DNA from: VXNE01 sp965200505
GTDB lineage: Bacteria; Pseudomonadota; Gammaproteobacteria; Pseudomonadales; Azotimanducaceae
Length of the DNA stretch: 64,000 nt
Direction of reading: 5' to 3'
Assembly: GCA_965200505.1 (NCBI GenBank)
Contig: OZ241343.1
Location: 3,596,001 to 3,660,000 of the forward strand
In this document: positions 24,681 to 32,637 of the stretch, in pieces
How the letters are laid out: every line of letters starts with the position of its first letter
How positions within the stretch are numbered: the first letter of the stretch is position 1
Notes under the pieces: model-generated
What the model saw: only the letters and a program-made list of their open reading frames with translations
The model's database searches: none
What the model was told of the DNA's origin: nothing
Made by a program: the position numbers and the translations under genes

Positions 24681-25590
24681 CCTTGGCGTGTGGGGCCCGG
24701 CCATTGTGCGCGGGTGCGTGCTGGCGTGGGCGGCCGGCGCGGGTGCCGTGTGGGCGGCGCCCAGCGGCCTTTACTTCGGCGCGGACCTTGGCGGTGCCAT
24801 GCCGGGGGAACTCTCCTCCACGCGCATCAACGTGGGGGTGCCCACCAACTGCGACCAGTGGCTGGGGGCCGCGACGTTGAACGATGGCACGATGGTGCCG
24901 CTGCCGGCGGCGCAGTGCCAGCCGCGCGCGCTGCCGGCCAGCCCCAGCGACTTCGACCTCGACATGGGCGTTTTCGGCGCTGTGCAGGTGGGCTATGCCT
25001 TTGACGCGCTGCGCGTGGAGGCCGAGATCTTCCGCCGGCGGCAGACGGGCGAGCGGCTGCCGCTGGTGGTGCCGGATGACCCGAAGCAGGCCGAGTTCAC
25101 GGAACGCAGCGAGGCGATCGGGGATGTGGTGGGCGATGGGTTCTTCGCCAATGCCTACCGAGACCTTCGCACCCGTGGCGGCAAGTTCAAGCCCTTCGTC
25201 GGCATCGGCGTCGGCTGGATGAGTTTGGACATCGACTACGCCGCCACTTCCATCCGCAATGCGGACCCGGCGGCCCTGTTGGCACTGGGGCGCAACCCCA
25301 ACGCGGCCGGCGTCCTTTCCCGCGCCGACGACACCCTGTCGGACCGTCGCGCGGGGTACCAAGTGCTGGCCGGCTTCGACTACGCCTTGGGCGCGCGCCA
25401 CGCCCTCTCGGTGAAGGTGCGCTACGCCGATCTGTTCGACGATTTCGAGGACAGCGGCAAGGCATGGAAGCCCCTCCGAGGCCACGAATCGACCGTGGCG
25501 CCGGGCGGCGCCCCGATTCGCTACGGCATCGAAACGGACGATTTGGGGTTCTGGGCCATCACCGTGGGGCTCAAGTTCCACCCCAAATAG
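24673..25590 (+). CDS. Outer-membrane beta-barrel protein
   Basis: A 305-residue exported protein with a signal peptide ending near Val-Trp-Ala-Ala. The mature part alternates hydrophobic and polar residues in strands (Gly-Leu-Tyr-Phe-Gly-Ala-Asp-Leu-Gly-Gly, Phe-Lys-Pro-Phe-Val-Gly-Ile-Gly-Val-Gly) and ends in Leu-Lys-Phe-His-Pro-Lys, as in small OmpA/opacity-type barrels. Two cysteines in the first loop could form a disulfide. ATG at 24673 overlaps the Coq4-like stop. No ligand or pore function can be inferred. Confidence 0.65.
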   Translation: MPSLGVWGPAIVRGCVLAWAAGAGAVWAAPSGLYFGADLGGAMPGELSSTRINVGVPTNCDQWLGAATLNDGTMVPLPAAQCQPRALPASPSDFDLDMGVFGAVQVGYAFDALRVEAEIFRRRQTGERLPLVVPDDPKQAEFTERSEAIGDVVGDGFFANAYRDLRTRGGKFKPFVGIGVGWMSLDIDYAATSIRNADPAALLALGRNPNAAGVLSRADDTLSDRRAGYQVLAGFDYALGARHALSVKVRYADLFDDFEDSGKAWKPLRGHESTVAPGGAPIRYGIETDDLGFWAITVGLKFHPK

Positions 25591-25596
25591 GGCGCC

Positions 25597-25845
25597 ATGC
25601 ACCAGCCGCCGTCACGGGAACAGCGTGTGCAGCGCGTCATCGATGCGGCCCAGCGCGAGGATGCGCCCTTGCCGATGGATGCGGACCGCGGCGACCTGAT
25701 CCAGCGCCTCTGCCTTGGCTGCCTGCAGGTGCTTGAAGCGCGCCCGGACGGCGACGAAATCAAGCTGCGCCGCGAACCCCCCGCTGCTGACTGGCCGATC
25801 ATTTGGGCGCGGCTCAACCGGCAATGGCGCCAGCGGCACGGCTGA
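25597..25845 (+). CDS. Small protein upstream of a nucleotidyltransferase, unknown
   Basis: An 82-residue, highly charged protein (Arg/Glu/Asp-rich) with no recognised domain. It starts six bases after the barrel gene and overlaps the nucleotidyltransferase by 22 bases, so the pair should be co-translated. Size and position resemble an antitoxin or chaperone-like partner, but this is inference from context only. The C-terminus is Trp- and Arg-rich (Trp-Ala-Arg-Leu-Asn-Arg-Gln-Trp). Confidence 0.5.
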   Translation: MHQPPSREQRVQRVIDAAQREDAPLPMDADRGDLIQRLCLGCLQVLEARPDGDEIKLRREPPAADWPIIWARLNRQWRQRHG

Positions 25846-26402
25846 CGCCGCCGGAGCTCGCCGTGATGGTCTGCGGAGCGTTGCGTTCCGCGGGCATTGA
25901 GCATGCAGTGGGTGGTGCTTGGGCACTTGGCTTCTACGTCGAGCCACGAGGCACATCCGCTCTAAACCTCAACATCTTCGTCGCCGCGGAGGAGGCCGAT
26001 GCCGCCTTGGACGTGCTGCGCGGCGCCGGCATCGAGATGGGCGACGACGCGGCGGACATCGTCGCCGAGCGGGGCGACATCTTCTTGGCGCACGGTGGCT
26101 GCCGCTTGGATCTGTTCTTCAATTCGATCCCGCTGCACTCGAGGGCAGCCCGGCGGACTCGCACCGTGTCGTTGCTCGGTGAGCGCATACCGATCCTCTC
26201 ACCCGAGGATCTCATCGTGCTGAAGCTGTTGTTCAACCGCCACCGGGACATCGTTGACATCGAGCGCATCGTGGCGGCGGTTGGCGAGCGGTTGGAGCGC
26301 GGCTACGTCCGCGCCGCCATCATCGAGTGCGTTGGCGAAAAGGATGCGCGTTTGGCGACGTGGGAAGCCGCATCCGCCAGCCCGCCACGGCCAGCCCCTT
26401 GA
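25824..26402 (+). CDS. Nucleotidyltransferase-fold protein with altered active site
   Basis: A 192-residue AbiEii-like or minimal nucleotidyltransferase. The Gly30-Gly31 motif in Ala-Val-Gly-Gly-Ala-Trp-Ala-Leu is followed by Glu-Pro-Arg-Gly-Thr, where relatives have Thr-x-Asp-x-Asp-x-Asn. Here that reads Thr-Ser-Ala-Leu-Asn-Leu-Asn, so the two metal-binding Asp residues are Ala46 and Asn48. The third acidic position (Leu-Asp96-Leu-Phe-Phe) and the Ser-Pro-Glu-Asp-Leu-Ile-Val-Leu-Lys helix are kept. It may be catalytically weak or dead. ATG at 25824 overlaps the small upstream gene. Confidence 0.65.
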   Translation: MAPAARLTPPELAVMVCGALRSAGIEHAVGGAWALGFYVEPRGTSALNLNIFVAAEEADAALDVLRGAGIEMGDDAADIVAERGDIFLAHGGCRLDLFFNSIPLHSRAARRTRTVSLLGERIPILSPEDLIVLKLLFNRHRDIVDIERIVAAVGERLERGYVRAAIIECVGEKDARLATWEAASASPPRPAP

Positions 26403-26422
26403 GGAGGCCGGCGCGGCGCCCA

Positions 26423-27010
26423 TCAATCCTCCGCACCCACCGCTCGCTCCAGGTCTTGGCGCGTGTTCACATTGCGGAACGCGCCGGCGCACTGCGACAG
26501 GTCTGTGCTGGCGATGCCTTCCGCGTCCAACCAGCGGTGCATGGCGCGGCCGCCGGCGGCGAAGAAGCGAGCGAGCGCCAGCGCCCGGTCTTGGCGCATC
26601 AACACGAACAAGTTCTGGCGCCGGGTGCCGTCGTGGGGCACGGCCACGCCCGCTCGCTCGGCGTCGGCGGCGAGCAGGTCAACCAAGTTGGTGGGCAAGC
26701 AAGGGGTGTCGGCGGGGCAAGTGAGCACCCACCGCGTTCGCACCGCCGGCAACGCCGCAACCACGCCGCCGAGGGGCCCGGCGCCGGGCTCCGCATCCAC
26801 CATTGTTTCCAGACCGAAGCGGCTGAACGGTTCCGCACTCTGGCCCACGCTCAAGATCACCCGCGACACCTGTGGCGCAAGGCGCGTGAGCACATGATCC
26901 AGCAACGGCCGCCCGTGCAGTTCGGCGAGGGCCTTCGGGGCACCGCCGAAGCGACGTCCGCGGCCGCCGCACAGGACGATGCCGGTGATGTCCGCCCGCT
27001 CCACGGCCAT
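26423..27010 (-). CDS. mobA: Molybdenum cofactor guanylyltransferase MobA
   Basis: A 195-residue GT-A-like nucleotidyltransferase that joins GMP to molybdopterin to form MGD. The GTP-binding start Leu-Cys-Gly-Gly-Arg-Gly-Arg-Arg-Phe-Gly-Gly-x-Pro-Lys-Ala is near residue 13, and Pro-Leu-Gly-Gly and Cys-Pro-Ala-Asp-Thr-Pro follow at the expected spacings. It is the last gene of the formate dehydrogenase operon, 63 bases after fdhD, and would supply the bis-MGD cofactor for FdsA. Confidence 0.9.
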   Translation of the reverse strand: MAVERADITGIVLCGGRGRRFGGAPKALAELHGRPLLDHVLTRLAPQVSRVILSVGQSAEPFSRFGLETMVDAEPGAGPLGGVVAALPAVRTRWVLTCPADTPCLPTNLVDLLAADAERAGVAVPHDGTRRQNLFVLMRQDRALALARFFAAGGRAMHRWLDAEGIASTDLSQCAGAFRNVNTRQDLERAVGAED

Positions 27011-27073
27011 CCGGTCAGCGGATGCCCGAGCGACGATGCGGGGCGAAGCCGGGGCAGGGGAGTGCGAGAACGC

Positions 27074-27883
27074 TCACGGCAAAACGCGCTCCGCACCCAC
27101 ATAGACGTTGAAGCGCTCCGCCTTGAGGAAGCCGACCAGCGAGATGTCCTGCTCCGCCGCCAGCTCCACGGCGAGGCTGGACGGCGGCCCGATGGCCGCC
27201 ACCAACGCCACGCCGGCCACCGCCGCCTTTTGCACCAGCTCGAAACTGGCGCGTCCGCTCAGCAGCAAGCCTTGGCCACGCAAGCCGCCCTCGGCGAGAT
27301 AGGAGCCGGCCAGTTTGTCCAGCGCGTTGTGCCGCCCCACGTCCTCCCGCACACGCAGAATGGCGCCGCGGGCGTCGAACGCCGCGCTGGAATGTAGCCC
27401 GCCGGTGCGCGCGAACTCCGCCTGACGTGCTTTGAGCCGCGCCGGCAAGCCCTTGAGCGCCGCGGCGGCGATGGCGAAATCCGGCTTCGGTGCGGGTTTG
27501 AGCTGCACACGCACGGCATCCAACGAAGCCTTGCCGCACACGCCGCAACTCGAAGTGGCGTAGAAGTGGCGCAGCAAGCCGCCAACGTCCACCTGCGCAT
27601 GGTCCGCCAGCGCCACGCGCACCACGTTGTGGAGCCCCTTGTCTGGGCTCGGCGGGCCGCACGGCTCGACGCGGCGGATGTCCGCGGCGGTCTTCACGAT
27701 GCCTTCGCCGGCCAAGAACCCGATGGCCAGTTCCTCGTCGGCGCCGGGGGTGCGCATCGTCACGACGACGCTGCGCTCGACGCGCTCGCCACCATCCATG
27801 TGGGAGAGGCGCACCTCCAAGGGCTCCTCCATCGTGACCAGATCCTCGTCCGCACGGCTGCCGGCCGCACCGACGCGCCGCAC
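27074..27883 (-). CDS. fdhD: Formate dehydrogenase accessory sulfurtransferase FdhD
   Basis: A 269-residue protein that carries sulfur from IscS to the Mo-bisMGD cofactor of formate dehydrogenase. The sulfur-transfer motif Ser-Ser-Cys-Gly-Val-Cys-Gly-Lys is near residue 112, and the cofactor-binding Arg-Glu-Asp-Val-Gly-Arg-His-Asn-Ala-Leu-Asp-Lys and Ser-Gly-Arg-Ala-Ser segments follow. Early Glu-Glu-Pro-Leu-Glu and Leu-Ala-Ile-Gly-Phe-Leu-Ala-Gly-Glu-Gly are also typical. GTG at 27883 gives a normal-length N-terminus. It begins 58 bases after fdsA. Confidence 0.9.
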   Translation of the reverse strand: MRRVGAAGSRADEDLVTMEEPLEVRLSHMDGGERVERSVVVTMRTPGADEELAIGFLAGEGIVKTAADIRRVEPCGPPSPDKGLHNVVRVALADHAQVDVGGLLRHFYATSSCGVCGKASLDAVRVQLKPAPKPDFAIAAAALKGLPARLKARQAEFARTGGLHSSAAFDARGAILRVREDVGRHNALDKLAGSYLAEGGLRGQGLLLSGRASFELVQKAAVAGVALVAAIGPPSSLAVELAAEQDISLVGFLKAERFNVYVGAERVLP

Positions 27884-27941
27884 GCCGACGCGCCAACTCG
27901 CCGCTGGCGTGGGCTGGGTTGGGATGGTGTCCGTGGGTTCG

Positions 27942-30767
27942 CTACCCGGCCGGCAGGAGGTCCTGCTGTTCCGCGTCCCGGGCGCGGAACGCCTCCTGCC
28001 ACGGCGAGCGATGGTTCGCCGGCCGCACCTCCACCGCCGTCACCTTGTATTCCGGGCAGTTGGTCGCCCAATCCGACAAGTCCGTGGTGATCACGTTGGT
28101 GCCGGTGGCGGGGTGGTGGAAGGTGGTGTAGGTGACGCCTGGCGCCACGCGCTCAGTCACTTCGGCGCGCAGCGTGATCTCACCCATGCGGCTGGTCACG
28201 GACACCCAATCGTCCGTGACGATGCCGCGCAACTCGGCATCCGCGGGGTGGATTTCCAAGCGGTCCTCATCGAGCCACGCGATGTTGTCGGTGCGCCGCG
28301 TCTGCGCCCCGACGTTGTACTGCGTGAGGATGCGCCCGGTGGTCAGCAACAGCGGGTGCTTGCGGTTCGCCCGCTCGGCCGTGGGTTGATATTCGGTGAC
28401 GGTGAACAGGCCCTTGCCGCGCACGAAGGTGTCTCGATGCAGGATGGGTGTGCCGAGGGGCGCGGCGTCGTCGCACGGCCACTGCACGCTGCCCACGCGA
28501 TCGAGCAGGCCGAAGGAGACGCCGGCGAAGGTGGGCGTCAACGAGGCCACCTCGTCCAATATCTCGGCGGCGGAGGCGTAATGCATGGGGTAGCCCAATG
28601 CCTGCGCGAGGGCTTGCGTCACTTGCCACTCGGCCATGCCGGTCTTCGGCGGCATCACCGGGCGCACCCGGTTGATGCGGCGCTCGGCATTGGTGAAGGT
28701 GCCGTCCTTTTCCAGAAACGACGTGCCCGGCAGGAACACGTGGGCGAACTTCGCCGTTTCGTTCAGGAACAGGTCTTGCACGATGACGCACTCCATCGCG
28801 TCGAGGGCCGCTTCCACATGCTGGGTGTTCGGGTCGGACTGCGCGATGTCCTCACCTTGGATGTAGAGGCCCTTGAAGGTGCCGGCACAGGCCGCGTCGA
28901 GCATGTTGGGGATGCGCAAGCCACCGGCGGCGTCCAGCGCCACGCCCCAAGCGGCGTCGAACGTCGCCCGCACGTCGGTTTCCTCGATGCGGCGATAGCC
29001 GGGCAGCTCGTGGGGGAAGGAACCCATGTCGCACGAGCCCTGCACGTTGTTCTGCCCGCGCAACGGATTGACGCCCACCCCCGGACGGCCCAAGTTGCCG
29101 GTGGCCATGGCGAGGTTGGCCATCGCCATCACCATGGTGGAGCCTTGGCTGTGTTCAGTGACGCCGAGGCCATAGTAGATGGCGGCATTGCCCCCCGTGG
29201 CGTAGAGACGCGCCGCGGCGCGGATGTCCTCCGCCGGCACGCCGGTCGGCCCGGCCGCGGCTTCGGGCGAGTTTTCGTCCTGCGCGGCGAACGCCAACCA
29301 TTCTTGGAAGGACGCCACGTCGCAGCGCTCTTTCACGAAGGCGTGGTCTAGGAGCCCTTCCGCCACCACCACATGGGCAAAGGCGTTCATCAACGGCACG
29401 TTGGCGCCCGGCCGCACCGCCAGATGGTGCTCCGCCTGCACATGGGGGGAGCGCGTCAAAGCGATGCGCCGCGGGTCGGCGACGATGAGCTTCGCCCCTT
29501 CGCGCAGCCGCCGCTTCATCCTGGAGGCGAACACCGGGTGCCCCTCCGTGGGGTTGGCGCCGATCACCAAGATGACGTCCGCTTGCGCCACGGAGTCGAA
29601 GTCCTGCGTGCCGGCCGAGGTGCCGAAGGTGCGTTTTAGGCCGTACCCGGTGGGGGAGTGGCACACCCGGGCGCAAGTGTCCACGTTGTTGTTGCCGAAC
29701 GCCGTACGCACCAGCTTCTGCACCGCCCAAACCTCCTCGTTGGTGCAGCGCGACGACGTGATGCCGCCCACCGAATGCTTGCCGTGCCGCGCTTGCACGG
29801 CCTTGATGCCGTTGGCGGCGAAGGCTATGGCCTCGTCCCATGGCACCGTGCGCCAAGGATCGCTGGTGTGCTCGCGGATCATGGGCTTGGTGATGCGGTC
29901 GCCATGCTGCGCGTAGCCCCAGGCGTAGCGCCCCTTCACACAGGCGTGGCCGTGGTTCGCCAAGCCGTCCTTGTCCGGCGTCATGCGCACCACCCGGTCG
30001 CCCTGCACTTCGGCCTTGAACGAGCAACCGACGCCGCAGTAGGCGCAGGTGGTCTTCACCACGCGGTCTGGCACGCCGTGTTCGATGACGGACTTGTCCA
30101 TGAGCGTGGCGGTGGGGCAGGCATCCACGCAGGCGCCGCACGACACACATTCGGAGCTGAAGAAATCCTCGCTGCCGGTGGCGACGGCGCTGACGAAGCC
30201 GCGCCCGTCGATGGTGAGCGCGTAGGTGCCTTGCACCTCTTCGCAGGCGCGCACGCAGCGCGAGCAGACGATGCACTTCGAGGCGTCGAAGGCGAAGTAG
30301 GGGTTCGAGGCGTCGGTTGGCGCGTTGAGGTGGTGCTCGCCGGCGGCATAACGCACTTCGCGCAGACCGACGGCGCCGGCCATGTCCTGCAGTTCGCAGT
30401 CGCCGTTCGCGGAACAGGTGAGGCAGTCGAGGGGGTGATCGGAGATGTAGAGTTCCATCACGCCGCGCCGCAGTTTGGCGATGGCGTCGTTTTGCGTCGT
30501 GACGGCCATGCCCTCGGCGACCGGCTCCGTGCAGGAGGCGTGGAAGCCGCGCCGCCCTTCGATTTCCACCAAGCACAAGCGGCAGGAGCCGAACGCCGCC
30601 AAGCTGTCCGTGGCGCAGAGCTTGGGCACCGGAATGTCGGCAGACATGGCGGCGCGCATGATGGAGGTGCCGGCCGGCACGGTCACTTCCACGCCATCGA
30701 CGGTGAGGCGCACCTGCTCCGTCGCCATCGCGGCCGGTGTGCCGAAATCCATGTCGCGGAGTTTCAT
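27942..30767 (-). CDS. fdsA: NAD-linked formate dehydrogenase alpha subunit
   Basis: A 941-residue Mo-bisMGD enzyme that oxidises formate to CO2. Iron-sulfur sites in order: 2Fe-2S (Cys51, 62, 65, 79), His111 with Cys115, 118, 124, then two 4Fe-4S sets (Cys165, 168, 171, 175 and Cys207, 210, 213, 217), and the 4Fe-4S of the Mo domain (Cys241, 244, 248, 276). The Mo ligand is Cys369 in Arg-Val-Cys-His-Ser-Pro-Thr, not selenocysteine. This domain order matches the soluble FdsABG/FdhF type. ATG at 30767 was chosen because the ferredoxin domain follows directly. It starts 16 bases after fdsB. Confidence 0.93.
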   Translation of the reverse strand: MKLRDMDFGTPAAMATEQVRLTVDGVEVTVPAGTSIMRAAMSADIPVPKLCATDSLAAFGSCRLCLVEIEGRRGFHASCTEPVAEGMAVTTQNDAIAKLRRGVMELYISDHPLDCLTCSANGDCELQDMAGAVGLREVRYAAGEHHLNAPTDASNPYFAFDASKCIVCSRCVRACEEVQGTYALTIDGRGFVSAVATGSEDFFSSECVSCGACVDACPTATLMDKSVIEHGVPDRVVKTTCAYCGVGCSFKAEVQGDRVVRMTPDKDGLANHGHACVKGRYAWGYAQHGDRITKPMIREHTSDPWRTVPWDEAIAFAANGIKAVQARHGKHSVGGITSSRCTNEEVWAVQKLVRTAFGNNNVDTCARVCHSPTGYGLKRTFGTSAGTQDFDSVAQADVILVIGANPTEGHPVFASRMKRRLREGAKLIVADPRRIALTRSPHVQAEHHLAVRPGANVPLMNAFAHVVVAEGLLDHAFVKERCDVASFQEWLAFAAQDENSPEAAAGPTGVPAEDIRAAARLYATGGNAAIYYGLGVTEHSQGSTMVMAMANLAMATGNLGRPGVGVNPLRGQNNVQGSCDMGSFPHELPGYRRIEETDVRATFDAAWGVALDAAGGLRIPNMLDAACAGTFKGLYIQGEDIAQSDPNTQHVEAALDAMECVIVQDLFLNETAKFAHVFLPGTSFLEKDGTFTNAERRINRVRPVMPPKTGMAEWQVTQALAQALGYPMHYASAAEILDEVASLTPTFAGVSFGLLDRVGSVQWPCDDAAPLGTPILHRDTFVRGKGLFTVTEYQPTAERANRKHPLLLTTGRILTQYNVGAQTRRTDNIAWLDEDRLEIHPADAELRGIVTDDWVSVTSRMGEITLRAEVTERVAPGVTYTTFHHPATGTNVITTDLSDWATNCPEYKVTAVEVRPANHRSPWQEAFRARDAEQQDLLPAG

Positions 30768-30783
30768 GGCGTCACCTTGGCGC

Positions 30784-32196
30784 TCAACTGGCGGCCGCTC
30801 GCAGCGACAGGGCACTGCGCACCGGAATGGGCGTCATGCCGCCCATCTGGCAGAGGCTTGCCTGCTCCATGACATCGCAGAGGTCTGCGATGGTGGCCAA
30901 TTGTCCCACCGCCGGTTCGCCGGCTTGCAGCCCTTCCACCAGCTCCTTGCCGCGCACCGCGCCGATGCGGCAAGGGGTGCATTTGCCGCAGGATTCATGG
31001 GCACAGAAGGCGAACGCGAACCGCGCCTGCTCGACCAGATCCACCTGATCGTCGAACACCACCACGCCGCCGTGCCCGACGCCGGCGCCCAAGGCCGCCA
31101 GCGCCTCATAGCTGAGCGGCGTGTCCAGCTCGGCGCCCTTGAGGTACGCGCCGAGCGGCCCGCCCACTTGCGCCGCGCCGATGGGGCGCCCGCTCAGCGT
31201 GCCGCCGCCCCAGTCGTCAATGAGCTCACGCACCGTGAGGCCGAACGGCAGCTCGAAGAGGCCGCCCCGGTACACGTTGCCGGCGAGCTGGAAGGTCATC
31301 GTGCCGGTGGATGCGCCCACGCCGAGCGCGGCGTACGCGTTGCCGCCCATTGCGAGGATCGCCGGCACGGCGGCGAGGGTGATGACGTTATGCACCAGGG
31401 TGGGGCGGCCAAACAAACCCGCCACCGCCGGCACCGGCGGCTTCGCCCGCACTTCGCCGCGTTTGCCTTCCAAGCTCTCGAGCAGGGAGGTCTCCTCGCC
31501 GCAGATGTAGGCGCCGGCGCCGATGAACAGCTCGATGGCGAAGCCCTCCAACAGCCCCATGCCTTCGGCGCTGGCGACGGCCTTGGCGAACGTCTCGGCG
31601 GCGAGGGGGTACTCCGAGCGCAGATAGACGATGCCGGTGTCCGCGCCGGTGGCGCGCGCGGCCACGAGCATGCCCTCGATGAGGCGAAACGGATCGCCTT
31701 CCATGATGAGACGGTCCGCGAAGGTGCCGGAATCGCCCTCGTCCGCGTTCACGACGATGTACTTGCGGTCCGCCGGCGTGTCGCGGACGGTGCGCCACTT
31801 GATGTGGGCCGGGAAACCGGCGCCGCCGCGCCCGCGCAGGCCGCTCGCTTCGATGTCCGCGAGGATGTCGTCTGGGGAACGCTCAAGCCAGGCGCGCAGG
31901 TGCGTCGGGTCGTAGTGCCAAGGATCACGCCCGCCGCAACGGTCGAAGACGAGCCGGTGTTGCCCCGCCAAGCCGGGCAGGGCGTCCACTGGCCCCAGGC
32001 ACACCGCTTCGAGATCGTCCACGTCGGCCACCGGGCCATACGCGATGCCGTCCATTTCGATCATGGGCTCGGTCCACGCCAAACCGCGCGAAGCGCTGCG
32101 CACCACGTCGTGCCCGCGCGCCGTGAGCGCCGCGGCCACCTCGTTCGCGCCCAATGCGTTGGCGAGGGTTTCGTAGGGCACATGGACGACGCTCAT
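30784..32196 (-). CDS. fdsB: Formate dehydrogenase beta subunit (NuoF-like)
   Basis: A 470-residue flavoprotein that passes electrons from the iron-sulfur chain to NAD. The NADH/FMN-binding segments Gly-Arg-Gly-Gly-Ala-Gly-Phe-Pro near residue 133 and Gly-Ala-Gly-Ala-Tyr-Ile-Cys-Gly-Glu-Glu-Thr near 230 are intact, and the 4Fe-4S motif Glu-Ser-Cys-Gly-Lys-Cys-x-x-Cys-Arg lies near 405. An N-terminal ~110-residue thioredoxin-like extension is usual for FdsB. ATG at 32196 overlaps the fdsG stop (ATGA). Confidence 0.92.
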   Translation of the reverse strand: MSVVHVPYETLANALGANEVAAALTARGHDVVRSASRGLAWTEPMIEMDGIAYGPVADVDDLEAVCLGPVDALPGLAGQHRLVFDRCGGRDPWHYDPTHLRAWLERSPDDILADIEASGLRGRGGAGFPAHIKWRTVRDTPADRKYIVVNADEGDSGTFADRLIMEGDPFRLIEGMLVAARATGADTGIVYLRSEYPLAAETFAKAVASAEGMGLLEGFAIELFIGAGAYICGEETSLLESLEGKRGEVRAKPPVPAVAGLFGRPTLVHNVITLAAVPAILAMGGNAYAALGVGASTGTMTFQLAGNVYRGGLFELPFGLTVRELIDDWGGGTLSGRPIGAAQVGGPLGAYLKGAELDTPLSYEALAALGAGVGHGGVVVFDDQVDLVEQARFAFAFCAHESCGKCTPCRIGAVRGKELVEGLQAGEPAVGQLATIADLCDVMEQASLCQMGGMTPIPVRSALSLRAAAS

Positions 32197-32636
32197 GCGA
32201 GGAGCGCCTCCACCGTGGCGCGGGCGATGGGGCGGCCATCCACCATGGCGCTGGGCCCCGCGGCGCACAGCCCCAAACAGTAAACCGCTTCCAAGCTGAC
32301 GCTGCCGTCGGCCGCGGTTTCGCCCAGCGCGATGCCGAGCCGCTGTTGCGCGGCGGCGGTGAGTTCCCGCGCGCCCACGGCTTGGCAAGCCTCGGCTTGG
32401 CACAGGCGAATGTGGCGACGGCCCTGCGGCTCCGTCCGCAGGTCTGCATAGAAGCTGACGATGCCGCGCACTTCGGCCACGCTCAAGTTGAACACGTGGG
32501 CAGCCGCCTCCATGTGCGAGGGCGTGATGTGGCCGAGCGTAGCCACCACCTCCCGCAGTGCGCCGATGGGCGCACCTGTCCGTCCCACCCAACGCTTGCA
32601 GATGTCCCGAACGGCCTGTGGCTCGGCGGGCGGCAC
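32193..32636 (-). CDS. fdsG: Formate dehydrogenase gamma subunit (NuoE-like)
   Basis: A 147-residue thioredoxin-fold 2Fe-2S protein. The four cysteines occur as Cys-x4-Cys in Leu-Cys-Gln-Ala-Glu-Ala-Cys and Cys-x3-Cys in Tyr-Cys-Leu-Gly-Leu-Cys-Ala, as in NuoE. The helical N-terminus with Pro-Ser-His-Met-Glu-Ala-Ala and Gly-Ile-Val-Ser-Phe-Tyr-Ala also fits. GTG at 32636 starts one base after the stop of the upstream dehydrogenase; no ATG exists before the domain. It overlaps fdsB by four bases. Confidence 0.9.
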   Translation of the reverse strand: MPPAEPQAVRDICKRWVGRTGAPIGALREVVATLGHITPSHMEAAAHVFNLSVAEVRGIVSFYADLRTEPQGRRHIRLCQAEACQAVGARELTAAAQQRLGIALGETAADGSVSLEAVYCLGLCAAGPSAMVDGRPIARATVEALLA

Positions 32637-32637
32637 G

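Noticed and set aside
29650..29700. Possible selenocysteine codon in fdsA
   Set aside because: The active-site codon is TGC (Cys369); no in-frame TGA exists in the gene.
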